Assembly: GCF_003917135.1 (NCBI RefSeq)
Contig: NZ_RPDI01000011.1
Span: 28,929 to 92,928 of the forward strand
Length of the DNA stretch: 64,000 nucleotides
Direction: 5' to 3'
Source of the DNA: Leucobacter chromiireducens
Lineage (GTDB): Bacteria; Actinomycetota; Actinomycetes; Actinomycetales; Microbacteriaceae
Shown here: in pieces, positions 26,632-34,999 of the stretch
Layout: every line of letters begins with the position of its first letter
How positions within the stretch are numbered: position 1 is the stretch's first letter
Notes under the pieces: generated by a model
Told to the model about the DNA's origin: nothing
What the model saw: only the letters and a program-made list of their open reading frames with translations
The model's database searches: none
Program-made: the position numbers and the translations under genes

Positions 26632-28551
26632 ATGACGAAGACACACTCGCGCCGCACGCTCGGCGCACGAAGCGCGGTCGGCGCCGCGCTCGGCGGCGCA
26701 CTCGCGCTGCTGCTCGCGACGCCCACGCTCGCGCTGGAGATGCCGACGGACTCCGCAGCGACAGTGAGCGGGGCAACCTCGCGCGCGGCGACGTCGTTCA
26801 CGCCCGATCTGCAGACCGAGATCCACATCGGTGACGAGGTGCGCCCGAGCGACTTCGTCGCCGCACCGGACGGTCTCACCGGCTATGTCGTCGCCGACGA
26901 GCTGAACGAGCTCGTCTTCATCGACCTCACGACGCGCACGGTCATCGACCGGCTCGAACTCCCCGCGAGCGGCGCGAAGTACATTCGTATCACCGCCGAC
27001 GGCTCGCGCGCCGTGATCGCGCTGACGAACAGCACCTGGTCGAAGGGGATCGCGGTCGTCGACCTCGTCGAGCGGCGCGTGCTGAGCACCGCGACCGACG
27101 TGGTCGAGAACATCCAGGAGTTCGCGGTCGCGAGCGACGGACAGTCCTTCACCGTGCTCGGGCTCAACGGCGACCTCGAACGGATCGACATGACCACGGG
27201 TGAGGTGCTGGTGAGCCGGACGCTCACGGGCATGAACTTCCACGCTATGCAGCTCATCGCGGGCGACTCGCAGCTGCTCGTCGGCCACGATGACACGGTC
27301 TACACCCTCGACGCCGCGACGCTTGCCGATGTCTCGGTGACCACGATCGAGGGGATCGAATCGGTCGGCATGCTGCGCACGGACGGCTCGGACGAGCGCG
27401 TGTACTTCTCCGACAGCTCTGGCTCACGCCTGGGCCTCATCAACCCGGCGAGCGGGGAGACGCTCGGCTCGGTCGCGGTCGGCAACCTGATGCACGACGT
27501 GGTCGGCTCGGACGCGGAGAACCGCGCGTTTGGCAACGTGCCCTATTGGGACATGGTGATGGCCGCCGACTTCACGAGCGGCGCGCGCTCCGAGAGCTTC
27601 CGCGCGACCCCGACGGCCCCGTTCTCGATTACCCGGAACCCCGTCACCGGTGATCTCCTGACCGCCAACGGCGGCTGGAGCAACGCGGAGAAGGGGAGCA
27701 CCGTCTCGATCATGAACGCGCCGAGCGTCACGAACCCGGGTGACGTTTCCGTCACCGAGCCGGGCGAGCAGGTGCGGTTTGAGATCGAGGCGGTCGGCAT
27801 CAAGCGCAGCCACGGCGGCGGCGTGCAGTGGCAGTCGTCCGCCGACGGGGAGACCTGGACCGATATCGAGGGCGCGACCGACGAGCAGCTGGATGTCGTG
27901 GTCGAGGCCGAGAACCTCAATCTTTCCTACCGGGTGCGCTGGAGCGACGACTTCTGGGGCCAGTCCGGCGCGAGCGCGTCGGCACGGGTGAACGCACCCG
28001 CACCAAAGATCACGTTCGACGGACCGCTGGCCGACGGCACCGTCGGCGCGCCATACCCAGCGGTGACCATCACGGCGACCGGCCTCGCAGACCTGCGCTG
28101 GAGCGCCAACGATCATGACGCGGCGAGCCGCGCCACCGTGGTCGGCCTGCCGGCCGGAATGCAGCTCGACGCGGAGAACGGCGCGCTCAGCGGCACCCCG
28201 GAGGCCGCGGGGGAGTACACCTTCACGGTTCGCGTGACCGACAGCTTTGGTGCCGACGAGCGTGACTACACCCTCACGGTGCGCGAGGCCGACGGCGGTA
28301 CCGGGCCGACAGGACCGACTGATCCGACCGGGCCGACGGGGCCGACCGGGCCGACCGGTCCCGCCGATCCGAGCGGCCCAGGCACCACGCCGGGGACCGA
28401 CAGCACGAGCACTGGGCAGCCGGGCGGAGCGAAGACCGGCGTGCTGAGCACGACGGGCGGGGCAGCACCCATCGCGCTCGGGGTGCTCGCAGCGACCGGG
28501 ATCATTGCTGGCGCGATCGCCCTCCTCGTGGCGCGCCGCCGGGCGGCGTAG
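26632..28551 (+). CDS. Cell-wall-anchored surface protein with beta-propeller, Ig-like domains and collagen-like stalk
   Basis: A 639-residue exported protein. A signal peptide covers about residues 1-35 (ends in LALA). Residues 60-360 look like repeated YVTN/beta-propeller blades (GDEVRPSDFVAAPDGLTGYVV and similar). An Ig-like region follows at about 375-455 (QWQSSADGETWTDIEGAT), then a putative-Ig repeat (about 465-555, VGLPAGMQLDAENGALSGTP). A GPTGPTDPTGPT stalk (about 560-590), LSTTGG at 605, a membrane helix and the RRR tail form a sortase-type sorting signal. An AAGGGGG ribosome site precedes ATG. Probably displays the propeller on the cell wall; ligand unknown. Isolated, with its own terminator. 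Confidence 0.85.
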   Translation: MTKTHSRRTLGARSAVGAALGGALALLLATPTLALEMPTDSAATVSGATSRAATSFTPDLQTEIHIGDEVRPSDFVAAPDGLTGYVVADELNELVFIDLTTRTVIDRLELPASGAKYIRITADGSRAVIALTNSTWSKGIAVVDLVERRVLSTATDVVENIQEFAVASDGQSFTVLGLNGDLERIDMTTGEVLVSRTLTGMNFHAMQLIAGDSQLLVGHDDTVYTLDAATLADVSVTTIEGIESVGMLRTDGSDERVYFSDSSGSRLGLINPASGETLGSVAVGNLMHDVVGSDAENRAFGNVPYWDMVMAADFTSGARSESFRATPTAPFSITRNPVTGDLLTANGGWSNAEKGSTVSIMNAPSVTNPGDVSVTEPGEQVRFEIEAVGIKRSHGGGVQWQSSADGETWTDIEGATDEQLDVVVEAENLNLSYRVRWSDDFWGQSGASASARVNAPAPKITFDGPLADGTVGAPYPAVTITATGLADLRWSANDHDAASRATVVGLPAGMQLDAENGALSGTPEAAGEYTFTVRVTDSFGADERDYTLTVREADGGTGPTGPTDPTGPTGPTGPTGPADPSGPGTTPGTDSTSTGQPGGAKTGVLSTTGGAAPIALGVLAATGIIAGAIALLVARRRAA

Positions 28552-28567
28552 CCGCGGAACCCGCACG

Positions 28568-28606
28568 CCGGGGCGCTGGGAATCCATGGGGTTCCGAGCG
28601 CCCCGG
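28568..28606 (+). terminator. Terminator hairpin after surface protein gene
   Basis: CCGGGGCGCT (28568-28577) pairs with AGCGCCCCGG (28597-28606), with inner pairing GGAA/TTCC. Separates the surface gene from the opposing tRNA gene. Confidence 0.65.
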
Positions 28607-28622
28607 TGTTCGTGTGCGCCGG

Positions 28623-28696
28623 TCCCCCCACTGGGATTCGAACCCAGACTGTGCCGATTTTAAGTCGGCTGCCTCTGCCGGTTGGGCTATGGGGGG
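28623..28696 (-). tRNA. tRNA-Leu(UAA) with short variable arm
   Basis: A 74-base cloverleaf on the minus strand. Acceptor stem CCCCCCA/TGGGGGG, D-arm GCCC-AACCGGCAG-AGGC, anticodon arm GCCGA-CTTAAAA-TCGGC (anticodon TAA at 28660-28662), a five-base variable loop ACAGT, T-arm CTGGG-TTCGAAT-CCCAG, discriminator A. The anticodon reads UUA (Leu), but the short variable loop is class I rather than the long arm usual for leucine tRNAs, and base 1 is C. CCA is not fully encoded (ACCG). Confidence 0.88.
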
Positions 28697-28786
28697 CCGC
28701 CCCCATGTTCCCACACGCGGGGCAGGCAGACGGTACTGCACGGCTGCGCTACGGCGCGGCCGCCCTGCTGAGCGTCCGCACCAGCG

Positions 28787-29524
28787 CTACTCCTCATCGA
28801 CCTGGCGCAGGAACGCGCGGGTGCGCTCCTCGGTGGGGGCCCCGAAGAGGTCGGCCGGCGCCCCGGCCTCGACGATCACCCCCTCGTCCATGAACAGGAC
28901 CCGGTCGGCGACCCTGCGGGCGAACGTCATCTCGTGCGTGACCACCACCATCGTCATGCCCTCCTCGGCCAGATCCTGCATCACCGCGAGCACCTCGCCG
29001 ACGAGCTCGGGATCGAGCGCGGAGGTCGGCTCGTCGAACAGCAGAATCTTGGGTTCCATCGCGAGCGCACGTGCGATCGCCACGCGCTGCTGCTGCCCGC
29101 CGGAGAGCTGCGCAGGGTACGCCTCCGCTTTCTCGCGCAGGCCGACCTTGTCGAGGAGTCGCAGCGCGCGCTCCTCGGCGGCCGCCCGAGATACGCCACG
29201 CACGATGCGCGGCGCGAGCGCGACATTGCCGAGCGCGGTGCGGTTCGGGAAGAGGTTGAACTGCTGGAATACCATCCCGATCTCGGTGCGGATCGCGTCG
29301 ATGTCGACGCGCGGCGCGCTCAGCTCGTGCCCGTCGATCCGGATCGAGCCCGCGGAGCTGCGCTCGAGCCGGTTCAGGCAGCGCAGGAGCGTGCTCTTGC
29401 CCGAGCCTGACGGCCCGATGACGCACACCACCTCGGACTCGGAGACCGTGAGGTCGATCCCGCGCAGCACCTCGGTGCCCCCGAACTCCTTGCGCAGCTG
29501 CGTGACCTCGATGATGTCGCTCAT
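28787..29524 (-). CDS. Polar amino-acid ABC transporter ATP-binding protein
   Basis: A 245-residue ABC ATPase with Walker [10 protein letters not shown] (about residue 38), Q-loop [19 protein letters not shown], signature [15 protein letters not shown], Walker [15 protein letters not shown] and switch [16 protein letters not shown], matching the GlnQ/HisP group. The ATG overlaps the stop of the permease gene (29521-29524). Third gene of a binding protein-permease-ATPase operon. Substrate is probably a polar amino acid such as Gln, Glu or Cys; which one cannot be read from sequence. Confidence 0.93.
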   Translation of the reverse strand: MSDIIEVTQLRKEFGGTEVLRGIDLTVSESEVVCVIGPSGSGKSTLLRCLNRLERSSAGSIRIDGHELSAPRVDIDAIRTEIGMVFQQFNLFPNRTALGNVALAPRIVRGVSRAAAEERALRLLDKVGLREKAEAYPAQLSGGQQQRVAIARALAMEPKILLFDEPTSALDPELVGEVLAVMQDLAEEGMTMVVVTHEMTFARRVADRVLFMDEGVIVEAGAPADLFGAPTEERTRAFLRQVDEE

Positions 29525-30189
29525 GTGTGGTCCAATCTGCGCTCGATGAGGGTGAGCACGCGCGACAGCGTGAGCGTGATCACGAGGTAGAACGCCGCGA
29601 CGGTGGTGTAGATCTCGACCGCGTTGAAGTGGCTGGCCGCGATGAGGCGGCCCTGGAAGATCAGCTCGGGAACAAGGATCACCGAGAGGAGCGAGGTGTC
29701 CTTGATGCTGATGATGAACTGGTTGCCGAGCGGCGGGATCATCCGCCGAAACGCCTGCGGCCAGACCACGTGCACCGCCGCGGCCACACTGCTCATGCCG
29801 AGCGAGCGCCCAGCCTCGGTCTGCCCGCGGTCGATGGACTGCACGGCGCCGCGCACGATCTCGCCGATGTACGCGCCGGAGTTGAGCCCGATCACGATGA
29901 TGCCGGCGACGAGCGACGGCAGGGTATAGCCCGTGAGGAGGGGCAGCGCGAAGTAGATCCAGATCGCCTGCACGAGCACGGGGGTGCCGCGGAACAGCTC
30001 GATGTAGGCGATGCTGAGCCACGCGATCGGGCGGATCCGGTTCAGCCGGCCGAGGCCGCTGAGCGCCCCGAGCGCGAAGCCGATCGCGAGGCCGACCACC
30101 GCGACGAGAAGCGTGATCCAGAGCCCGCGAGCGAGCGCTGGCAGGAAGTCGATGACGCCGACCCAGTCAAAGCCGGTAATGATGTTCAT
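29521..30189 (-). CDS. Polar amino-acid ABC transporter permease
   Basis: A 222-residue integral membrane protein of the HisM/GlnP type: [20 protein letters not shown] for the first helices, [19 protein letters not shown] (the HEAT-like motif of this family) and the EAA loop [33 protein letters not shown]. About five membrane helices. It overlaps the ATPase gene by four bases and lies 66 bases after the binding-protein gene, across a small hairpin. Confidence 0.93.
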   Translation of the reverse strand: MNIITGFDWVGVIDFLPALARGLWITLLVAVVGLAIGFALGALSGLGRLNRIRPIAWLSIAYIELFRGTPVLVQAIWIYFALPLLTGYTLPSLVAGIIVIGLNSGAYIGEIVRGAVQSIDRGQTEAGRSLGMSSVAAAVHVVWPQAFRRMIPPLGNQFIISIKDTSLLSVILVPELIFQGRLIAASHFNAVEIYTTVAAFYLVITLTLSRVLTLIERRLDHT

Positions 30190-30215
30190 CGGAGCTCGCG
30201 AGCGGTCGCCGGGCC

Positions 30216-30239
30216 GCGCCCCCGAGAACTCGGGGGCGC
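30216..30239 (-). terminator. Intercistronic hairpin between binding protein and permease genes
   Basis: GCGCCCCCGA-GAAC-type stem 30216-30239, a 10-bp stem with a four-base loop. Position after the binding-protein gene fits partial termination or 3'-end protection that yields excess binding-protein mRNA, a known pattern in ABC operons; the T-run (TTTT) is on the plus-strand side, so a true terminator here is uncertain. Confidence 0.55.
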
Positions 30240-30255
30240 TTTTGCGGTCCGCATG

Positions 30256-31086
30256 CTATTGCGCTGCTGACTCGAGCTCGTCGAGCCAGGGTGGCTCGGT
30301 GCCGAACCAGCGTTCGTGGATATCGGTGTAGCGCCCGTCGGCGATGAGCGAGGCGAGCGCAGCGTTCACCGCATCGAGGAGCGCCTCATTGCCCTTCGAA
30401 GCGGCGATCCCGTAGTCCTGCGCCTCGAGGAGATCCCCGACCACCTTGAGCTTCCCCGCGCCGGTGGTGCTGATGTAGTACTCCACATTCGGTGCGTCGT
30501 AGAGCACCGCGTCGGCGCTGCCGCCCTCGACGGCGAGGTATGCCTGATCGAGCTGCTCGAACGGCAGCGGCTTCGCCGTCGGCACGTGCTCCGCGAGGTA
30601 GTCGAGCGGCGCGGAACCGAGGCGGGACGCGACCGTGAGGTCTGCGAGGTCCTCGACGCTGGAGATCGTCGAGTTGTCGACCGGCACGCCGACGAGGATG
30701 CCCGAACGGTAGTACGGATCGGAGAAGTCAACGGTCTGCTTGCGCTCTTCCGTGATCGTGATGCCCGCGATTGCGAGATCGAACGCGCCGGTCTGGAGAC
30801 CGGGGATGATGCCGTCGAAGTTCGTGGTTTCGAGGGCGATCTCGAAGCCGACCTCCTCCGCGATCGCGGTGATCAGGTCGACGTCGAAGCCGACGTGCTC
30901 GCCGCCCTCGTCGAACGCGAACGGAACGAACGAGTTGTCCGTGACAACGGTGTAGGTGTCCTCAAGCGCGGTGTCTTCCGCTGCGTCACCGCCGTCCGCC
31001 GCAGGCGCGCACCCGACGACGCTGACGGCGAGGAGCGCGGCGAGGAGCGCTGCTGGTGTGTGTTTCGTGCGTGAAAAGATTGGCAA
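30256..31086 (-). CDS. Amino-acid ABC transporter substrate-binding lipoprotein
   Basis: A 276-residue family-3 solute-binding protein. It starts at TTG 31086 (LPIFSRTKHTPAALLAALLAVSVVGC), chosen because GGAAGG lies eight bases upstream; the in-frame ATG at 31188 is upstream of the apparent promoter. The lipobox VVGC anchors it to the membrane. The SBP_bac_3 core is clear: TYTVVTDNSFVPFAFDEGGEHVGFDVDLITAIAEEVGFE, the family signature around GFDVDLI, and AGITITEERKQTVDFSDPYY. First gene of the transporter operon. Confidence 0.92.
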   Translation of the reverse strand: MPIFSRTKHTPAALLAALLAVSVVGCAPAADGGDAAEDTALEDTYTVVTDNSFVPFAFDEGGEHVGFDVDLITAIAEEVGFEIALETTNFDGIIPGLQTGAFDLAIAGITITEERKQTVDFSDPYYRSGILVGVPVDNSTISSVEDLADLTVASRLGSAPLDYLAEHVPTAKPLPFEQLDQAYLAVEGGSADAVLYDAPNVEYYISTTGAGKLKVVGDLLEAQDYGIAASKGNEALLDAVNAALASLIADGRYTDIHERWFGTEPPWLDELESAAQ

Positions 31087-31122
31087 CGTTTCGGCCTTCC
31101 GAGTGGTCCGGCCCCCGGCTCC

Positions 31123-31152
31123 ACGGTAGGCATGCCCGCGAGAAAGGGTCAA
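31123..31152 (-). promoter_or_regulatory. Promoter of the amino-acid ABC operon
   Basis: On the minus strand TTGACC (31152-31147) and TACCGT (31128-31123) are separated by 18 bp, about 37 bases before the TTG start codon. This fits the TTG start and excludes the upstream ATG. Confidence 0.6.
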
Positions 31153-31359
31153 CCTGCGCGCGCCACGAGCGCCGGAAAACTCCCGCAAACTCGGCTGAGT
31201 GCCGGCTGGAGACCTCCGGAATCACGCGGATCACGCGGGAAGGTCACGTTCCGATACCAAGCCGGATCGCGCGGGGGCGGAGCGCGGCGTGCTAGGGCGG
31301 AGCGAGGCTGCCCGGGCAGGAGTGCGGTCGCCCGGCCGCGCCCCGAGTATGCTGGCCGC

Positions 31360-31509
31360 GTGCCCCTCGCAAAGATTCTGCTCGTCGTCGTGCTCCTCGG
31401 CGCCGCCGCGATCGCTCTGCTCATGCGCTACCGGGTCTGGCGCGCGCGCCGCGCCGAAGCGCGCGCGAGGTGGCAGGCAGACGTCGACCGGGCGACCCGC
31501 GACAGCTAG
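31360..31509 (+). CDS. Small single-helix membrane protein
   Basis: A 49-residue protein: short start, hydrophobic helix ILLVVVLLGAAAIALLMRY, then an Arg/Ala-rich cytoplasmic tail (RVWRARRAEARARWQAD). GTG 31360 lies six bases after TATGCT (31348-31353), so the message is probably leaderless. No family recognised. It could be a housekeeping membrane micro-protein; the coding call rests on the promoter-to-start spacing and the clean helix. Confidence 0.55.
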   Translation: MPLAKILLVVVLLGAAAIALLMRYRVWRARRAEARARWQADVDRATRDS

Positions 31510-31559
31510 TCCCGGAAAACCACCTCCACGGCCCGCCCCGCAGACCACCCGGGAGGGCA

Positions 31560-31565
31560 TACACT
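31560..31565 (+). promoter_or_regulatory. -10 element (TACACT), leaderless start of PLP-enzyme gene
   Basis: TACACT ends six bases before ATG 31572, which has no ribosome site. Confidence 0.5.
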
Positions 31566-31571
31566 TCGGGT

Positions 31572-32822
31572 ATGACGCTCGACCTCACCTCGGCCGAGAC
31601 CGTGAGCGCCGCGGCAGCGCAGCCGTGGCAGGATGCGGCCCGCTACTGGGGAGCCATGCACGCGGCAACCGCGCACCTGCCGGCGCCGGTCGTTGGCTTG
31701 AGTCTCGCCGCGCTCCGCTGGAACGCCGACGAACTCCTCCGCCGCGCCGGGGGCCTCCCCATTCGGATCGCGAGCAAGTCGGTGCGCGCCCGCCCCGTGC
31801 TCGACGCGGTGCTCGCGCTCCCCGGGTTCCGCGGTGTGCTCGCCTACACGCTCGCCGAAGCGCTCTGGCTCGCCGAAACGATCGACGACGTGGTCGTCGG
31901 CTACCCGAGCGTCGACCGCGCGGCGATCGCACAGCTCGCGGCCTCGCCGCAGCTCGCGGCGCGCGTCACGATCATGGTGGATAGCGAAGCGCAGCTCGAC
32001 CTCGTCGACGCGGTCGTCGCGCCCGGCGCACGCGCGGAGATCCGGGTCTGCCTCGACCTCGACGCGTCGTGGCGCACGCGGGCGCTCGGGCACATTGGGG
32101 TGCGGCGCTCGCCGGTGCGCGATCCCGAGCAGCTGCGCGCGCTCGCGGCGCGTGTCGTCGCGCGCCCCGGATTCGCGCTCGTCGGCGTGATGGCCTACGA
32201 GGCGCAGATCGCCGGCGTCGCCGATCGCCCGGGCGGCCGCGCCGAGGCCGCGCTGCTGCGCACGGTGCAGCGCGCGAGCGGTGCGGAGCTCGCCGAGCGG
32301 CGCGCCGCGGCGGTGGCCGCCGTGCGCGAAGTCGCTGACCTTGCGTTCGTGAACGGCGGGGGCACCGGCTCGCTCGAGCGCACCGCCGCCGAACCGGCCG
32401 TCACGGAACTCGCAGCGGGCAGCGGGCTCTACGGGCCGCACCTCTTTGATCACTACGCCGCGTTCTCCGTCGCGCCAGCGCTCGGCTTCGCCCTCGACGT
32501 GGTGCGGAAGCCGACCCCGGATCGCGCGACGCTGCTCGGCGGCGGCTGGATCGCGTCGGGGCCAGCGGCTCCGGATCGCCTCCCGCTGCCCGTCTGGCCA
32601 GCCGGGCTCCGCTTCGAGCCGCGCGAGGGCGCCGGGGAAGTGCAGACGCCGGTGTGCGGCGCCGCCGCCTCAGGGCTTGCGCCGGGGGACCGCGTGTGGC
32701 TGCGCCACGCGAAGGCGGGGGAGCCGCTGGAACACGCGACCGAGATCGTGCCCATTCACGCAGACGGCCGCGCCGGCGAGCCGGTGCGCAGCTACCGGGG
32801 AGAGGGACAGTGTTTCCTGTGA
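31572..32822 (+). CDS. Alanine racemase-fold PLP enzyme (D-threonine aldolase/D-serine dehydratase-like)
   Basis: A 416-residue fold-type III PLP protein. The PLP lysine is in IRIASKSVRARPVL (about residue 62). The N-terminal barrel continues through VGYPSVDRAAIAQLA, IMVDSEAQLDLVDA and ALVGVMAYEAQIAG. The C-terminal part has the D-serine dehydratase-like domain with GDRVWLRHAKAGEPLEHATEIVPIHADG and a terminal Cys, the region that carries the metal-binding His and Cys in that family. It probably acts on a D-amino acid. The TGA stop overlaps a GTG of the next gene, so it is translationally coupled to the lactone oxidase. Confidence 0.8.
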   Translation: MTLDLTSAETVSAAAAQPWQDAARYWGAMHAATAHLPAPVVGLSLAALRWNADELLRRAGGLPIRIASKSVRARPVLDAVLALPGFRGVLAYTLAEALWLAETIDDVVVGYPSVDRAAIAQLAASPQLAARVTIMVDSEAQLDLVDAVVAPGARAEIRVCLDLDASWRTRALGHIGVRRSPVRDPEQLRALAARVVARPGFALVGVMAYEAQIAGVADRPGGRAEAALLRTVQRASGAELAERRAAAVAAVREVADLAFVNGGGTGSLERTAAEPAVTELAAGSGLYGPHLFDHYAAFSVAPALGFALDVVRKPTPDRATLLGGGWIASGPAAPDRLPLPVWPAGLRFEPREGAGEVQTPVCGAAASGLAPGDRVWLRHAKAGEPLEHATEIVPIHADGRAGEPVRSYRGEGQCFL

Positions 32823-34153
32823 GTCAGAGCACGCCGCCGCGCGCGGCCGCACCGCACCCCTGGCACAACTGGGCGCGTACCGAGCGCTCCTCGCCCGCGC
32901 TCGCGGTCGCGCCGCGCAGCGCCGAACAGGTGGTGCGCGTCGTGGAGCGTGCACGCGAGACCGGCCACACGGTGAAACCGATCGGCGCCTCGCACAGCTT
33001 CACGGCGATCGGCGCGACCGACGGGATCCGCATCGACATGGACCGCATGCGCGGCCTCGTCTCGGCAGACCTTGCCCGCGGGCGCGTCACTCTGCGCGGT
33101 GGCACGCGACTGTGGGAGCTCCCCGCGATCCTCGGGCCGCTCGGGCTCGCGCTCCCGAACATGGGAGACATCGACCGGCAGTCGATCACCGGCGCAACGC
33201 AGACGGGCACCCACGGCACCGGGCTCGCACTCGGCGGCATCTCCACCGGGATCGTCGGCATGCAGCTCGTCACGGGCACCGGCGAGATCCTCATGATCGA
33301 TGACACGCAGCATGCCGAGCTGCTCCCCGCCGCCGCGCTCGGGCTCGGCGCGCTCGGCGTGGTCACCGAGGTGACGCTGCAGTGCGTCCCGCGATTTCTG
33401 CTGCGGGCCGAGGAGGCGCCGGCGCAGCTCGACGACGTGCTCGACACGTTCGTTGCGCGCTCCCGGGCGGCCGACCACTTCGAGTTCTTCTGGTTTCCGC
33501 ACACGCGCTCTGTGCGCACGAAGACGAACACGCGGCTGCCGCTCGCGCACGGCACCGAGCCGCTTGGCCGCGTGTCCCGCTTTGTCGACGAGGAGCTCGC
33601 GAACAACCTCGCGTTCGGGGTGTGCTGCGGGCTCGGGGCGGCGTTCCCGCGCGCGATCCCCGGCATCAACCGCGTCGTCGAGACGGTGTCGAGCCGTCGC
33701 AGCTACGTCGACGAGTCGCACCGCGTCTTCATCACGAACCGGCGCGTCCGGTTCCGGGAGATGGAGTACTCGGTGCCGCTCGCCGCGGTGCCGGACGCGA
33801 TCCGGGAGCTCCGCGCGCTGATCGAGCGGCGGCGGTACACGGTGTCGTTCCCGATCGAGGTGCGCTCCGCGGCGCCGGATGAGCTGCTGCTCTCCACCGC
33901 GCACGGCAGGGAGTCGGGCTACATCGCGGTGCACCGCTTCCACCGGGATCGGGATCTCGGCTACCTCCGCGAGGCCGAGCAGATCCTCGCGGAGCACGCC
34001 GGGCGGCCGCACTGGGGCAAGATGCACACGCGAGCGGCGGCGGATCTGCGCGCGGTGTACCCGGCGTTCGATCAATTCACCGCGGTGCGGGATCGGATCG
34101 ATCCCGATCGGGTGTTTGCCAACCCCTACCTCGCGCGCGTCCTGGGCGAGTAG
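32810..34153 (+). CDS. FAD-linked sugar-lactone oxidase (D-arabinono-1,4-lactone oxidase family)
   Basis: About 447 residues. The N-terminal FAD-binding PCMH domain holds PIGASHSFTAIGATDGIRID, GTRLWELPAILGPLGLALPNMGDIDRQSITGATQTGTHGTG; the C-terminal ALO domain has FEFFWFPHTRSVRTKTNTR and ends HWGKMHTRAAADLRAVYPAFDQFTAVRDRIDPDRVF with the conserved HWGK. This is the L-gulonolactone/arabinonolactone oxidase group. The start is GTG 32810 (GGAG seven bases before) or GTG 32819, overlapping the previous stop. Pairing with a D-amino-acid PLP enzyme is a recurrent but unexplained actinobacterial arrangement as far as I recall. Confidence 0.88.
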   Translation: MFPVSQSTPPRAAAPHPWHNWARTERSSPALAVAPRSAEQVVRVVERARETGHTVKPIGASHSFTAIGATDGIRIDMDRMRGLVSADLARGRVTLRGGTRLWELPAILGPLGLALPNMGDIDRQSITGATQTGTHGTGLALGGISTGIVGMQLVTGTGEILMIDDTQHAELLPAAALGLGALGVVTEVTLQCVPRFLLRAEEAPAQLDDVLDTFVARSRAADHFEFFWFPHTRSVRTKTNTRLPLAHGTEPLGRVSRFVDEELANNLAFGVCCGLGAAFPRAIPGINRVVETVSSRRSYVDESHRVFITNRRVRFREMEYSVPLAAVPDAIRELRALIERRRYTVSFPIEVRSAAPDELLLSTAHGRESGYIAVHRFHRDRDLGYLREAEQILAEHAGRPHWGKMHTRAAADLRAVYPAFDQFTAVRDRIDPDRVFANPYLARVLGE

Positions 34154-34283
34154 GGCGGGGCGGGCCCGCTGGCGCCCCCGCCCGCTGCCGCACCGCTCGC
34201 TGGCGCACCGCTCGCCCGGCACCCCTTACTTGATGCCAGTTTGATCCGGTCAGCGCCCCGTATCCGGACCGCACCCGCACTAA

Positions 34284-34375
34284 GTGTGAGAACGGGCCGG
34301 GGAGCCGTGTGAGAACGGGCCGGGGCGCCACGCGAGAAAGCACCCCCAGCCCACACGCGAGCGGGCCCGCAGGGC
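34284..34375 (+). repeat. Degenerate ~23-bp tandem repeat upstream of lemA
   Basis: Two near-identical units start at 34284 and 34307 (19 shared bases, GTGTGAGAACGGGCCGGGG), followed by two decayed units at about 34330 and 34355 that keep a CGCGAGAA/CGCGAGCG core. Sits 45-130 bases before the lemA start. Confidence 0.6.
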
Positions 34376-34405
34376 ATTCCACAGGTGTTTCCGGGGATCG
34401 CTCGA

Positions 34406-34411
34406 TAGGAT
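34406..34411 (+). promoter_or_regulatory. -10 element (TAGGAT) for lemA, leaderless
   Basis: TAGGAT, six bases, then ATG 34418; no ribosome site. Confidence 0.5.
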
Positions 34412-34417
34412 GCACAC

Positions 34418-34987
34418 ATGTCTGGTGGATTGATTGCCACGCTGATCGTCGTCGGCGTCCTCGTGATTCTCGGTATCTACGTCTGGGCGACGTACAACTC
34501 GCTCGTGACGCTGCGCGTGCGCGTTGACGAGGCCTGGAGCGACATCACGGTGCAGCTGAAGCGTCGCGCCGACCTCATCCCCTCGCTGATCGAGACGGTG
34601 AAGGGCTACGCCGCGCACGAGAAGAGCGTGTTCGACTCGGTCACCCGCGCGCGTGCGGAGACGATCTCCGCGCAGGGCCCGGCCGAGGCCTCGCAGGCGG
34701 AGAACCACATGCAGGCCGCACTGAAGAGCATCTTCGCGGTCGCCGAGGCGTACCCGCAGCTCCAGGCCAGCCAGAACTTCCTGCAGCTGCAGAGCGAGCT
34801 CGTCGACACCGAGAACAAGATTCAGGCCTCGCGCCGCTTCTTCAACGGCGGCGTGCGAGAGTACAACACCAAGATCCAGGTGTTCCCCAACACGATCTTT
34901 GCCCGGGGCATGGGCTTCACGGAGCGCGAGTTCTTCGAGGTGACCGACGTCGCCGCGATCTCCGAGCCGCCCCGCATCCAGTTCTAG
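34418..34987 (+). CDS. lemA: LemA family membrane protein
   Basis: A 189-residue protein with one N-terminal membrane helix (LIATLIVVGVLVILGIYVWATYNSLV) and the LemA helical domain: DEAWSDITVQLKRRADLIPSLIETVKGYAAHEKSVFDSVTRAR, ending in REYNTKIQVFPNTIFARGMGFTEREFFEV, which is the family signature. Function is poorly defined; LemA proteins often sit beside membrane metalloproteases. Here a HtpX-like protease gene follows after 12 bases, so the pair is co-expressed. Confidence 0.93.
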   Translation: MSGGLIATLIVVGVLVILGIYVWATYNSLVTLRVRVDEAWSDITVQLKRRADLIPSLIETVKGYAAHEKSVFDSVTRARAETISAQGPAEASQAENHMQAALKSIFAVAEAYPQLQASQNFLQLQSELVDTENKIQASRRFFNGGVREYNTKIQVFPNTIFARGMGFTEREFFEVTDVAAISEPPRIQF

Positions 34988-34999
34988 GCGGGGAGGGCC

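Noticed and set aside
28243..28398. GPT repeats as evidence of a true collagen domain
   Set aside because: Too few Gly-X-Y triplets (about ten, interrupted by DPT); treated as a stalk only.
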